Assembly: GCF_050410795.1 (NCBI RefSeq)
Contig: NZ_CP191258.1
Coordinates: 744,001 to 808,000 of the forward strand
Length of the DNA: 64,000 bases
From: Fontivita pretiosa
Lineage (GTDB): Bacteria; Planctomycetota; Phycisphaerae; Tepidisphaerales; Tepidisphaeraceae
Direction of reading: 5' to 3'
Part shown: in pieces, positions 52,603 to 61,545 of the stretch
How positions within the stretch are numbered: position 1 is the first letter of the stretch
How the letters are laid out: the number at the start of each line of letters is the position of its first letter
The notes under the pieces: model-generated
Databases searched by the model: none
What the model saw: the letters and a program-made list of their open reading frames with translations, nothing else
Told to the model about the DNA's origin: nothing
Program-made: the position numbers and the translations under genes

Positions 52603-55600
52603 TTAATCGATGTCGCTCAGCAGCGTCTGCCAATACCCTTTGACCTGACAGAAGGCGTGAACGAACTGCCCGCTGTGTCCCGTGATGGCGGTGGTGAACT
52701 TCGTCGCGGGATCCAAAGTTCGCAGATCACGGTCATTGGCAAAGACGCCCGGAAACGCTGTCGCAGGGACGGTTCCCAGCGGCGCGACGTAGCTCGACGC
52801 CCCGAAAGCGAACATTTCGTACTTGTTCGACACGTAGGTCAGGTCAACGTCAGGATGGTTCACTGCTCCGGTGTATCTGCGGACGATCTTGTACTCCCCG
52901 CCGCCGAGGCTCTCGATGTCGTACTCCGTCTCCGCAAACCCTGGGATGTCCCGGCCTACCGCCCATTTGAAGCCGTCTTCGTAATCGCCGCCAAGATCTA
53001 CGTTACCGAACTCGATCCAGCCCTTTACCTCCCAAACACCCGGCCCCCATGACCACTCACTCGTCGGCTTCAGCGCCTGATCCAGCTTCCATGATCCCAT
53101 CGCAAAATCATCCGGATTGTAATAGTTCAAAATACGACCAGCAGACGCGCCGATATCTCGGAACCGGGGCGTAAGCCCACCAATGACATCCAAATTCTGC
53201 GCATATGGGCGGAACGCTTTGTACTCCGTCCACGCAGGGCCTGTATGCTCCACCACCCGCTCGTCGATATGTGACTGAAGACCGGCACTCCTAGGAGATT
53301 CGTAAATCGAAGGTAAAAGGTCACTGCGAGCGGAAAAGTAATGGCTGGAGATCGCAGCTTGCGACATGATTGCGTTATCTACCAGGTCCGTAGCTTCACC
53401 TTCAGCGAGGTAGAGCGCTTCGCTAAGCACAACATTGCCCATGCTGTGTGCCATGAGAGACAGTTTTCCACCCGAAGGCATCTTCGTGGCGCGAACGTCG
53501 TGGAGGGCGTCGCACAGCCCTGCTGCCGAGTTCCAGGCGACGAACTCGCTGCGGTCAAAGTGCCCAGGATCCAGGATCGCTTCATCGATGTAGTTCGTAG
53601 GCCAACTGAACAGCCCGAACTGCCCCTTGTAGCCGGACCAGTACATCCGCTTGAAGCTGCTCTGCGCGAAGGCGACCCGCTCCCAGTTCTTCATCCGCCA
53701 CCCGTGCACGAACACGAAATAGTCGTCGGACTGCTGCTCGAATCGGTCGCGCTCCCGGTTTTCGCTCAGAAGCATCGCCGTTGTGGGAACCGGATTGGTC
53801 TGATCGAGTGGGTCGAAGTCGGTCGTGTCCTTGAACGTGCGATCGGGCATGACGACGTTCGGACCGTACGCGACGCTGTAGTGGTCATATAGCTCTTGGA
53901 TCGATCGCAGGCGGAGGTCGATCGACGACGAGGCCAGAACCTGGCCGTTCCGCAGCAGCTCGAAGACCAGCTTGCCGCTGCCCGCCCGCACCCCCTCGAA
54001 CATCACCTGCAACAGGCGCATGCCGTCCGCCCCATCGGTAACGCCGATGCCCAAGTCCGTCATCCCTGCCTTCCAGGAATAGGATTCGCCGGCGGCCAGG
54101 CGCTTGCCCGCAACCCGTCCCTGGGCGTCGTCGGGCGTGCCGCCCCAATAGTTCCACGAAAGGATGCTGTTTATGGACTGCTCGTCGTGCACCGCACTCG
54201 TCGCCGAAAACACGTTGCCTTCCAGCCCGCCCTGACGTGCAGAGGCGAAAACACGTATGGCCATGTGCTGTCCAGCCGCGGACTCCAGACGGATGCGGAA
54301 GTCCGTAATCTCCGGCTCAAGGATCGCCGGCCAGCTCAGCCCCACCTGAGCGAAATCCTCCAGATCGCGCCGCGCCACCTCGCGCAGGGCGGCGTCGTTA
54401 CCCAAGATCGAAGCGCCGCTGCTATCCACGGCCGACCCAATCTTAGGCAACTGCGCATCCGTCAGCCCGCCTGGCGGCGCCGCCACTGCGGCCTGATAGT
54501 CGTCGCCACCCCAGACATCGCGGTTGTCGTTCAGCCAAAACAGGAACGGCTTATCGGGTGAGGTTCCGTCTTGCCCGTCGAGCTCGATCATTCCGTCGCG
54601 ATCATTGTCAACCGCGACGTTGACGGCAACCGCGGTCACCCGCACCGCATCGGTCCTGACGAAGTTGGTCCCGTCATGGGCGAGGCTGACCTCGATCCGC
54701 TGGTCGCCCATGGCGGCGCTGGACCGCACCGCTTCTACCCACAGGGTCACGGTTTGCCCACTGCCGCCCAGTTCCGCCGGGCTGTAGCTCCCGCCATCCT
54801 GCCACCAGTCCCCGCCGGCGCCGATCGTCGCGCCGTTGCGGGTCGCGTCGCCCGTCCTGTTCCAGATGCGCAGCGTCCCCGGCCCAGGCACGTAGGGGTC
54901 TTCCGCCGTGCCGGTGCCGGTGACTGCATCGGGCACGGAGTCATCGTAGCTGAGCTTCAACTTTGCCACGTTCACGTCCACGTCCTCGGGCAGCTCGATC
55001 ACGATCGGCACGAACCGTTCACCGGTGATGCCATCGAAGTCGGCGAAGTCGGGGATGCCGTCGGCGTCCGTGTCATCATCGTTGACCGCGATGATCTTCC
55101 CCGGCTTGGATGAATCGTCCTCGATCTGGTCCTCCTGCTCAGTCCGGCCCGGCGAACTGAAGCCGTTGTTGTTGTCCGAATCGATGTCCAGGTCAACGTC
55201 ATCGTCCCCGATCGTCGCCGCCGCCATGAAGGCGCTGCTCAGCCAGTAGTCGCCGCTGGCCTTGAGGATGGCGTAGACGCTTTCTTCTTCCTCGAACAGC
55301 TCGTCATCCGCCGGCGTCAGCACGAAGGTCGTGGTCGCGGTCGGCTGGTCGTCGCCGGGGATGACCACGCTGGTGGGCATGCCGCTGTAGTCCTGGCCGC
55401 TGGTCGCCGTGCCGGCGGGGGCGAAGAGCTGCACCGTCAGCGGACTGCTCCAGTACCCCCAGCGGCCAACGATGAACGTGATCGTGTCGTTGTTCGCGGC
55501 ATTCTCCGAGCCTTCCCCGTCCTGCACTCCGATCCACACGTACGGCTTGGGCGGGGTCGGGTCGTTCGGGTCCGGCTGCGGCGGCGGGTCCTCGAATGGA

Positions 55601-55791
55601 TTCGGATCAGGGTCTCCCGGGTCCCGGAAAACCACCATGTGCTCGCGCCGCAGCGTCCAGATTCCTTCGTTGTTGTCCGACTCGCCCGGCGGCATGGATC
55701 GCCCGACCAGATCCTCGAAACTGATCGTGGCCCCGTCTGCGCTCCTAACCCACACCAGAAACGCCGGCTCCTGCGGGTAGGTGCAGGTCAC
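52603..55791 (-). CDS. Calx-beta repeat protein with C-terminal alpha/beta hydrolase (candidate effector)
   Basis: 1062 residues. Near residues 80-200 lies a Calx-beta domain (PAGTATSGQDYSGMP, FEEEESVYAILKASG). Acidic Ca-binding-like segments follow (DLDIDSDNNNG; DDDTDADGIPDFADFDG), then beta-rich domains, and from about 690 an alpha/beta hydrolase with DYFVFVHGWRMKNWERVAF, the nucleophile in LSLMAHSMGNVVLSEALYLA (near 778), and a possible late His in TGHSGQFVHAF. There is no signal peptide; the only start before the WD40 stop is GTG at 55791, and Cys-rich codons stay open upstream. The gene looks 5'-truncated compared with a full secreted parent. The module is 98% identical in DNA to another at 62123-62482. 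Confidence 0.85.
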   Translation of the reverse strand: MTCTYPQEPAFLVWVRSADGATISFEDLVGRSMPPGESDNNEGIWTLRREHMVVFRDPGDPDPNPFEDPPPQPDPNDPTPPKPYVWIGVQDGEGSENAANNDTITFIVGRWGYWSSPLTVQLFAPAGTATSGQDYSGMPTSVVIPGDDQPTATTTFVLTPADDELFEEEESVYAILKASGDYWLSSAFMAAATIGDDDVDLDIDSDNNNGFSSPGRTEQEDQIEDDSSKPGKIIAVNDDDTDADGIPDFADFDGITGERFVPIVIELPEDVDVNVAKLKLSYDDSVPDAVTGTGTAEDPYVPGPGTLRIWNRTGDATRNGATIGAGGDWWQDGGSYSPAELGGSGQTVTLWVEAVRSSAAMGDQRIEVSLAHDGTNFVRTDAVRVTAVAVNVAVDNDRDGMIELDGQDGTSPDKPFLFWLNDNRDVWGGDDYQAAVAAPPGGLTDAQLPKIGSAVDSSGASILGNDAALREVARRDLEDFAQVGLSWPAILEPEITDFRIRLESAAGQHMAIRVFASARQGGLEGNVFSATSAVHDEQSINSILSWNYWGGTPDDAQGRVAGKRLAAGESYSWKAGMTDLGIGVTDGADGMRLLQVMFEGVRAGSGKLVFELLRNGQVLASSSIDLRLRSIQELYDHYSVAYGPNVVMPDRTFKDTTDFDPLDQTNPVPTTAMLLSENRERDRFEQQSDDYFVFVHGWRMKNWERVAFAQSSFKRMYWSGYKGQFGLFSWPTNYIDEAILDPGHFDRSEFVAWNSAAGLCDALHDVRATKMPSGGKLSLMAHSMGNVVLSEALYLAEGEATDLVDNAIMSQAAISSHYFSARSDLLPSIYESPRSAGLQSHIDERVVEHTGPAWTEYKAFRPYAQNLDVIGGLTPRFRDIGASAGRILNYYNPDDFAMGSWKLDQALKPTSEWSWGPGVWEVKGWIEFGNVDLGGDYEDGFKWAVGRDIPGFAETEYDIESLGGGEYKIVRRYTGAVNHPDVDLTYVSNKYEMFAFGASSYVAPLGTVPATAFPGVFANDRDLRTLDPATKFTTAITGHSGQFVHAFCQVKGYWQTLLSDID
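55201..55560 (-). repeat. Calx-beta module DNA repeat, copy b
   Basis: 360 bp matching 62123-62482 without gaps and with six mismatches counted by eye (about 98% identity). Flanking sequence differs on both sides. Confidence 0.9.
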
Positions 55792-55851
55792 AACGTCGGA
55801 GTGACAACACTCGAGGCAGTTTGGAGCGGTCCTGCACTCCGCGCGTCCTCT

Positions 55852-57177
55852 TTATCCGCGATTGAGCCGAATAACGCCTACGTCCCAAAGGCGAACGGTA
55901 CCGTCGTCCCCACCCGTTATCGCAAACCTCCCGTCGTGGCTGAAGGCGACGCTCATGACGCCCCCCGGCTCGGTCGGAGGTACGGGCAGCCCGCGCTCGA
56001 TGTAGTACCTGCGGTTCGGGTTCATCCGATGATGGCCCTTTAGCAGCCATAACCTGTCGCTCTGCCACTCCCACAGCTTCGGATATGGGTCGCTGGCGAT
56101 CAGGATATACCTGCCATCGGGTGAGACCGCCACGTCGTTTACCCATGGCCTGCCGTCGGTTACTTTGAGTTGACCCAGCAACGAGACCGACAGCTTGTTC
56201 GACGGTAACGGTCCCTCGTCCCGAAGCCAGCCGAACTTCGCCACGTGCTCGGCGAGCTTCTGTCCCGATCGCGTGTCAAAGACATGCACCCCCATTTCAC
56301 GCCCGGCGATGGCGACTTTGGAGCCGTCGGCAAAGAACGCAGCCGCAACAATCTCATCGCCTCTGTCGTCTGCCTGCTGGAAAATCTCCACCGGCTGAAG
56401 GTTCGGCCCGGTCAGGACGAAGCCCAAACTCTCGCCCTTTTTCTTTGTCGGCTCGTAGAACTCCGACACGAGCCGGGGGAAGCGATGCAGCGTTTTCTGC
56501 GTGTCCACTTCCCACAAGATCGCGTAGCCATCCGCGTCGCCCGTCACGGCCAGGCGCCCGTCCGGGGACAGCGCCACGCAACAGGTCGGGATCGCTCCGC
56601 CGGGCTGGTCGTGCCCGTTATATTGCGCGACCACGTCCTCGCCTTCCGGCGCGCGCAAGTCCCAGATGACGACATTGGCGTCTCGCCCTACCGTTACGGC
56701 GCGCCGTCCGTCCGGGTGAAACGCCGTCCGGGCCGCGCAGTCAATGTGGCCAACGAGGTTCTTGAAGTAGGGCTTGCCCGAGGGGATCTCGACCAGGCCA
56801 ACACGGGCGCCCTCAAGTGGGAAGGCCAGTAGCTTCTGATCAGGTGAGACAACAGGCGCAATGCCGAAGGACGCTTTCTCATTTGGTTGATAGGAGAAAG
56901 TCTCGATGTGCCTCTCATAGTCCCAGATGCTCAAGATGCTATGCGCTCCGTCGAAGGTCTTGCTGCGCAGCGCCAGCCAGGGCCTTCCGGGTACGACCGA
57001 GAACCGCCCGCTGCCGACAAAGTCCTCTCGCGGTTGGAATACCGCAACCGATTCAAGGGCTTCAAGACGAACTGTCACTGGAGCCTCCCGAGTCATGATC
57101 GCCTGCTGGAGACACCCGCCTGCGCCCACGGCGAGCACGATGCCGAGTACCTGGACAAGCCCATGTTCGGTCGCCAT
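55852..57177 (-). CDS. WD40-repeat lipoprotein
   Basis: 441 residues. Signal peptide and lipobox (VLGIVLAVGAGGC), then about six or seven WD40 blades. Typical blade ends are VTVGRDANVVIWDLRAPEG, VTGDADGYAILWEVDTQKT and AITGGDDGTVRLWDVGVIR. A WD40 propeller binds other proteins, here in the periplasm or at the outer membrane. It sits within the cassette array, 15 bp after the small gene at 57193 and 61 bp before the hydrolase gene, in the same direction. It has no known catalytic site. It may be a bystander or a docking partner of the array products. Confidence 0.88.
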   Translation of the reverse strand: MATEHGLVQVLGIVLAVGAGGCLQQAIMTREAPVTVRLEALESVAVFQPREDFVGSGRFSVVPGRPWLALRSKTFDGAHSILSIWDYERHIETFSYQPNEKASFGIAPVVSPDQKLLAFPLEGARVGLVEIPSGKPYFKNLVGHIDCAARTAFHPDGRRAVTVGRDANVVIWDLRAPEGEDVVAQYNGHDQPGGAIPTCCVALSPDGRLAVTGDADGYAILWEVDTQKTLHRFPRLVSEFYEPTKKKGESLGFVLTGPNLQPVEIFQQADDRGDEIVAAAFFADGSKVAIAGREMGVHVFDTRSGQKLAEHVAKFGWLRDEGPLPSNKLSVSLLGQLKVTDGRPWVNDVAVSPDGRYILIASDPYPKLWEWQSDRLWLLKGHHRMNPNRRYYIERGLPVPPTEPGGVMSVAFSHDGRFAITGGDDGTVRLWDVGVIRLNRG

Positions 57178-57192
57178 AGAGGGTCTCGCAAA

Positions 57193-57375
57193 TCAGTCTG
57201 TCACCCAATCGAGGTACATCTTCTCGATGATGAACGGCTCTGCAATGCGAGCTCCGCTAATGTCCCACATCGGCGAGACAAGGGACTCCGCGTAGTTGTT
57301 GCTTGCCGTCGTGAACTCCGCCCAGACGTGGGAGAAGGTAAGCCTATCCTGCTCGTCGGCATTTCCGCCCTTCAT
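57193..57375 (-). CDS. Small 60-residue open frame, possibly the displaced end of the decayed effector
   Basis: MKGGNADEQDRLTFSHVWAE onward, 60 residues, acidic, with no signal peptide. The ATG at 57375 overlaps the last 32 bases of the decayed frame at 57344. Two readings are possible: a small immunity-like protein of its own, or the real C-terminus of the effector after another frameshift. Its fairly regular amino-acid make-up (VSPMWDISGARIAEPFIIEK) speaks for real coding. Confidence 0.45.
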   Translation of the reverse strand: MKGGNADEQDRLTFSHVWAEFTTASNNYAESLVSPMWDISGARIAEPFIIEKMYLDWVTD

Positions 57376-58063
57376 CTTTCTGATCCAACCAACGGCCTTG
57401 TCGGATTGAAAACATCAGCTCATCGAAGGCCGCGAGGCTCTCCCCAGGAATGACGCCGATAACCACGGTGGCGCTGAGCGCTAGCCCCGGTGACGAGAAG
57501 ATCTGTGTCAGCACCGTCCGGCGGTTATTCGTTACGACACTTCCGCCCCCTCCTCCGGGCGCCGGCTTCCAGCGGTTCTTCGACACATGCACGAAGAGCT
57601 TCTTGCCTCCGTCGGTCAAATTGAGATATCGCGTACGTTGTGCGCCCTCCAAACCGCCGTTGGATTTGAGTTCGTGAACGGAATCGACTCGGTCCAGATC
57701 CCACTGCTGTCCGATCTCCAACCGGCGCTCACCCTTCGCCATCACCACCGCGTCTATCTGCTGGATGTCCGGGGATTGTTCGTGACGTGTCCGGGCGGGT
57801 TATCCCCAACGTGCACCACCTGCTTCGTATTCACGTTCACGTAAACATCATGCATCCACCGGCTGGGCTGCGGTAGTCCCCTGATCCAGTCCGTGAACTC
57901 CTTGTGAAGCTGCTTGCCATAAATGCCCGGATCGTGGTTGAACGTAGTTCTTGATCCAACTGTTGGCCCCGTTCTGGTCGTAGTCAAGCTTCATCGCGTT
58001 GTCGATGCCCTGGACCTGCAACCGTGCCTCCGCAACTTCCGGAGTGGCGAGCTTCGCCTCCAA
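57344..58063 (-). pseudogene. Frameshifted effector-like domain
   Basis: Three frames join into one sensible protein if two single-base insertions are removed. One is near 57945, where GANSWIKN leads to TFNHDPGIYGKQLHKEF; the other is near 57770, where NPPGHVTNN leads to SPDIQQIDAVVMAKG. The rebuilt stretch has HDVYVNVNTKQVVHV, WDLDRVDSVHELKS and RRTVLTQIFSSPGLAL. The pattern D...HELKS is compatible with a nuclease-like active site but I cannot assign a family. It follows the module remnant at 58085, so it was the C-terminal domain of a cassette that has died, unless the shifts are sequencing errors. Confidence 0.6.
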
Positions 58064-58084
58064 GTGCGTTGCACGAACAACGTT

Positions 58085-58740
58085 TTAGGATACCGTGATC
58101 TGATTTGCACCAGCGTGAACGATGTAGGGGTGACTCTCAGTGGTCGCGCCGGGACGTGCAACGACGAACTCGGCACTCTTGTGAACCCCAGGCTCTACTG
58201 GCGCCAGCGGGATCGTCTGATTGCCGCTGAACCGCACCTGGCTCAGACCAGTCGTGCGCGGATCGAGAATTCGTACCTTGTACGTGGCGTAGGTGCCGGT
58301 CGCCCGCCCAGAATCGATCACACCGGGGAGGTACGATGACACGAAGTGGTAAGCCCGCTCGTACTCTGTGCTGCCGGGGTTCCGCGAATAGAGCTGAATG
58401 TCGGTTGCCGTAACGCGGACGTGATCGCCGTGCTGGAAGGAACTCGTCCCCGACGGCTTGATCCAGACGCTGATGCGATGATCAGCGAGCGCGGAGCTCG
58501 GCTGAATCGTCTCAACGTACATGCGAACGGTTCCGTCGCCGTCCGGCCTTGAGGATGGCGTAGACGCTCTGCTCGTCCTCGAACAGCTCATCATCCGCCG
58601 GCGTCAGCTCGAAGGTCGTGGTCGCGGCCGGCTGGTCGTCGCCGGGCGACTCCGAGCCCTGCCCATCCTGCACCCCGATCCACACCTACGGCTTGGGCGG
58701 GGTCGGGTCGTTCTCTTCCGGCTGCGGGCGGCCAAAACCC
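58085..58740 (-). pseudogene. Decayed Calx-beta cassette, copy c
   Basis: Begins right after the DUF6572-like gene with DPTPPKP, then TAG where the other copies have Tyr (PKPYVW), then VWIGVQDGQGSESPG. An internal deletion of about 150 bp joins this to DDQPAATTTFELTPADDELF. A further out-of-frame junction after SVYAILKA leads to VRMYVETIQPSSALADHRIS, which matches VTLWVEAVRSSAAMGDQRIE of the intact protein at 52603-55791. So the N-terminal part is a deletion-scarred, stop-containing relic. Confidence 0.8.
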
Positions 58741-58741
58741 G

Positions 58742-59089
58742 TTACGGGTGTTCTTTGCGAACGTGACGTGCTTCCAGCTCGATCCGCGCGTTGTTCTGCG
58801 CCACCCACGGCTTGCACCGCTCGATCAGCGCCTGAATCAACGGATGCACTTCGTGCTCACAGGAGATGACGATCCGCACCTTCTCCGCGGGCGGGTTCTG
58901 GAACTCGGCCTGGAAAGCGGGCGTGTTGATCTGCTCCAGGTAGCTCTGCACCTTGCTCAGCAGCAGTCGCTGCGTCTGCGGCGACGGATCCAGCGGCCCG
59001 GAGGCGACGATGAACAGGTCAACGCCACCGTCCTTGCGCCGCCCGACGATGTCTACGCTGTCGAGGTTCTGAATGGGTGGTTCTGCCAT
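58742..59089 (-). CDS. DUF6572-like small protein (possible immunity factor)
   Basis: 115 residues, soluble, no signal. The pattern IQNLDSVDIVGRRKDGGVDL, then LLLSKVQSYLEQINTPAFQA and KVRIVISCEHEVHPLIQALI, resembles DUF6572, small proteins often found among toxin-immunity loci. The match is from memory of the family pattern and is not proven. It starts 20 bp after the 323-residue protein and is followed by the decayed cassette. It may be the immunity gene of the nuclease-like cassette or of a lost one. Confidence 0.6.
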   Translation of the reverse strand: MAEPPIQNLDSVDIVGRRKDGGVDLFIVASGPLDPSPQTQRLLLSKVQSYLEQINTPAFQAEFQNPPAEKVRIVISCEHEVHPLIQALIERCKPWVAQNNARIELEARHVRKEHP

Positions 59090-59109
59090 CGTTCAACCGT
59101 TTGAGTTGC

Positions 59110-60081
59110 TCACGTTCCTCTGCGCGTCGTGTCAACAACGAAACAATCGGTCAACTGTCGGTAATCCGCACGGAAGATTTCAGGGATTGGGTCCAAGGGC
59201 TTGAATCGCTTGCTGAAGTCTCGCTTCCACGGGTTGTCCGGCGCCCACGTCTGAAAGAACCTGAAGTAGAATAGCACCCCGGCAACGAAGAGCTGCTCGC
59301 GAATGGCAGGGATATTCTCGGCAGGTACTGTCCAAGTCGTCACCTGATCCGTAAGGGGCCTGAGCGTCCCGCGGCCAGAGTCCTTGCGAATCCACCGTTC
59401 CAGCGTCGTTCCATGCACAGGCAGATCCAGCAGTTCGCGCGAGAGGAAGTTGACCGGGTAGACGTTACGCAACATGCCGCCAGGCGGAATACGATTTTGG
59501 TAGAGTCCCCACCAGCCAGCGTTTTCCCTCTCTTCCTGGCTGGCGAAAGGCTCCCAGCCGCTGCGGCCCATCGGGTAGAAGCTAGGATCGTACTCCCTCG
59601 GGATTGTGAACAGGTAGCCATAATGATCCACAGCGACTCTGGCATATTCAGTGAGCGATTCCACCGCCACCTGTTCAGTGAGCTTAGCTTCCTTTGGCGC
59701 AATCAGCCAGTCTGTCCGCATGCGGCGGTCCCCATTTGGGCTTTCGGGATTCCGATGGAACGACGCCGTCGAAATCCATCTGCTCTGATCGTTGTCGGTC
59801 CAGCCCGCACCCCTGAGGGTTAGCCGCAACCCACTGAACCTGCCACCAAAGTCATAATTGTCGATCCGCGTCCGCACACGGCGGAACGTCTTGTACTTGA
59901 CACCCCAAAAACCTGGCGCATCCAGCGTGACAATGTCCGGCGGGATTCCAAGTCGCTCCATCCGCGCTACAAGCCATCGATAGAGCGACCTGGCGCGGTC
60001 ACCATCGAGCCTCAATCGGTGGCTCGAAAAGCCGATGGTCGCGGTCAATGGCTGATTCGGGTCTCGCGGTGGAGCTTTCAT
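59110..60081 (-). CDS. Unrecognised 323-residue protein overlapping the putative toxin (candidate immunity)
   Basis: Soluble, no signal peptide, rich in Trp, Tyr and Arg (GWEPFASQEERENAGWWGLY; FYFRFFQTWAPDNPWKRDF). Its ATG overlaps the stop of the nuclease-like gene by 4 bp (ATGA), so the two are translationally coupled. That coupling, the like of toxin and immunity genes, is the only hint of function. The length is large for a classic immunity protein, though polymorphic-toxin immunity proteins of this size with a YGYLFTIPREYDPSF-like stretch occur. I do not recognise a family. Confidence 0.6.
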   Translation of the reverse strand: MKAPPRDPNQPLTATIGFSSHRLRLDGDRARSLYRWLVARMERLGIPPDIVTLDAPGFWGVKYKTFRRVRTRIDNYDFGGRFSGLRLTLRGAGWTDNDQSRWISTASFHRNPESPNGDRRMRTDWLIAPKEAKLTEQVAVESLTEYARVAVDHYGYLFTIPREYDPSFYPMGRSGWEPFASQEERENAGWWGLYQNRIPPGGMLRNVYPVNFLSRELLDLPVHGTTLERWIRKDSGRGTLRPLTDQVTTWTVPAENIPAIREQLFVAGVLFYFRFFQTWAPDNPWKRDFSKRFKPLDPIPEIFRADYRQLTDCFVVDTTRRGT

Positions 60082-61545
60082 GGGTCCAGAGGCAAAATGT
60101 TCACGGCCGCGTCAAGGTCAGTGTGACATGTATCAGGCAGTGAAGCCATCCCTTTGCTCAGTCGGTCCATCAGTTCCTCCACGGTGTTTCCAGGCGACAT
60201 CACCTCAAATGGCACAACCTTGCCGTCCCACCGCACCGCTATGATATCCGGCACGAGATTGCTGGTCTTCTTCCCGTTGGCGCGGCCCGTGGCGGTGCGC
60301 CAGCTTCTGGCCATGGTCACATGTGAGTAGTTCCCGCTTTGAGCCAGTTCCATCGCTTTGCGCATCACTGTAGCCGCGTGGGTGCTTCCGGGAACCTCTT
60401 GCGCCGTACCGATTAACCAAGTCTCCTTTCCTCCAAGTGCCGCAATCCGATCAATCTTCAACTTTTCAATCGCCTCGCCGACCAGATCATGCCGGAGGAC
60501 GAAGCCCAAGGTGGCGCCTTGCCTAACAAGGACATCGTTCAGGGGACCGGTCATTGTGAACTTTTCGAACCCGAAGTCCAACAGCGCACGCGCCTTCGCC
60601 CCCAGTGGTCTCACCGCACCAGGGATGAATGGAAGGATCGCCAGCATTGAGCCGACGTCGCCCTGCGCGGCCCCGGGCACTGAGAGGATCGCATCTGCGA
60701 TCTCTCCGATGCCCAATGTGAACTGAATCTGCGGCAGCGTTGCCGCCAATTGCGCCACTTCCTTGGCGTATTCGAAATTCCGCGCGCGGAGAGTCTGGAA
60801 ATTCTCGGCTGGATCGCCGTAGACCGTTCGATCGATGATGTCCTGCTGCAGCTTTTGAGTCCAGCGAAAGTCCCAACGGGCGGTGGACATGATCCCCTGC
60901 CGCAGGGTCGCCGCGGCGGTGAGGACGTTGCCGATGTCGTACTCTATCTTGATGTCGTAGCCCTCGATCGTGCCGAGCGGTCCGAGACCAGGTTTGTAGT
61001 GCCAATCAATTGTCCAGTTGGAGAACCAGCGCCCATCGGCGTCAACCGCCAGCACGCGTCCATCAAGTTCCTTGAAGGTCTTGAGCCAAATGTCGTCCCC
61101 GTACATCCACTTGTACGCTGCCTCGATATCCTCGCTCGTGAAGGGTTTGTGCGCGTCCTCCGCCGCTACAGTGGGCTCGTCACTGCCCATCCCTCTGCTG
61201 CCCTCGATGTGAAGCAGCCTGTCCCGAGAGTCGGCCACGACTAAGTTGTTGCCAGACCACGAGAACAACACGTCGCTCCCAAACCCACCTACGAGCGTAT
61301 CGCCGCCAAAAGAGTCCGCGTCCTCGACAGTATCGACAGGATTCGTGTTGTTGCGTCCTGCGATGATGATGTCGTGCCCGCCCAGCCCGTGGATCTGCTC
61401 CGCCGCCTCCGTGCCGATGAGGATGTCCCTCTGCTCACTGCCGACGAGGCTGGAACCACTGCCACGGAAGATGTTGTAGCCCTCCACCTGCGTCGTATCC
61501 GCCAGGCCGATCAGCGGGTCCAACGGCAGCACGCGCCAACCGTAT
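60078..61545 (-). CDS. RTX-like and nuclease-like C-terminal part of a frameshifted Calx-beta protein
   Basis: About 488 residues in a frame that continues the gene at 61511-62488 after a one-base shift. It begins RYGWRVLPLDPLIGLADTTQ. It then has hemolysin-type Ca-binding nonapeptides (GLGGHDIIIAG; GGDTLVGGFGSDVLFS), a helical middle (GIGEIADAILSVPGAAQGDV) and a C-terminal domain with LVPDIIAVRWDGKVVPFEVM. The last part resembles the PD...ExK core of restriction-endonuclease-fold toxins, but the Lys after Glu-Val is Met, so activity is uncertain. The stop overlaps the next gene by 4 bp. The frame is open without a start back to 61739. Confidence 0.6.
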
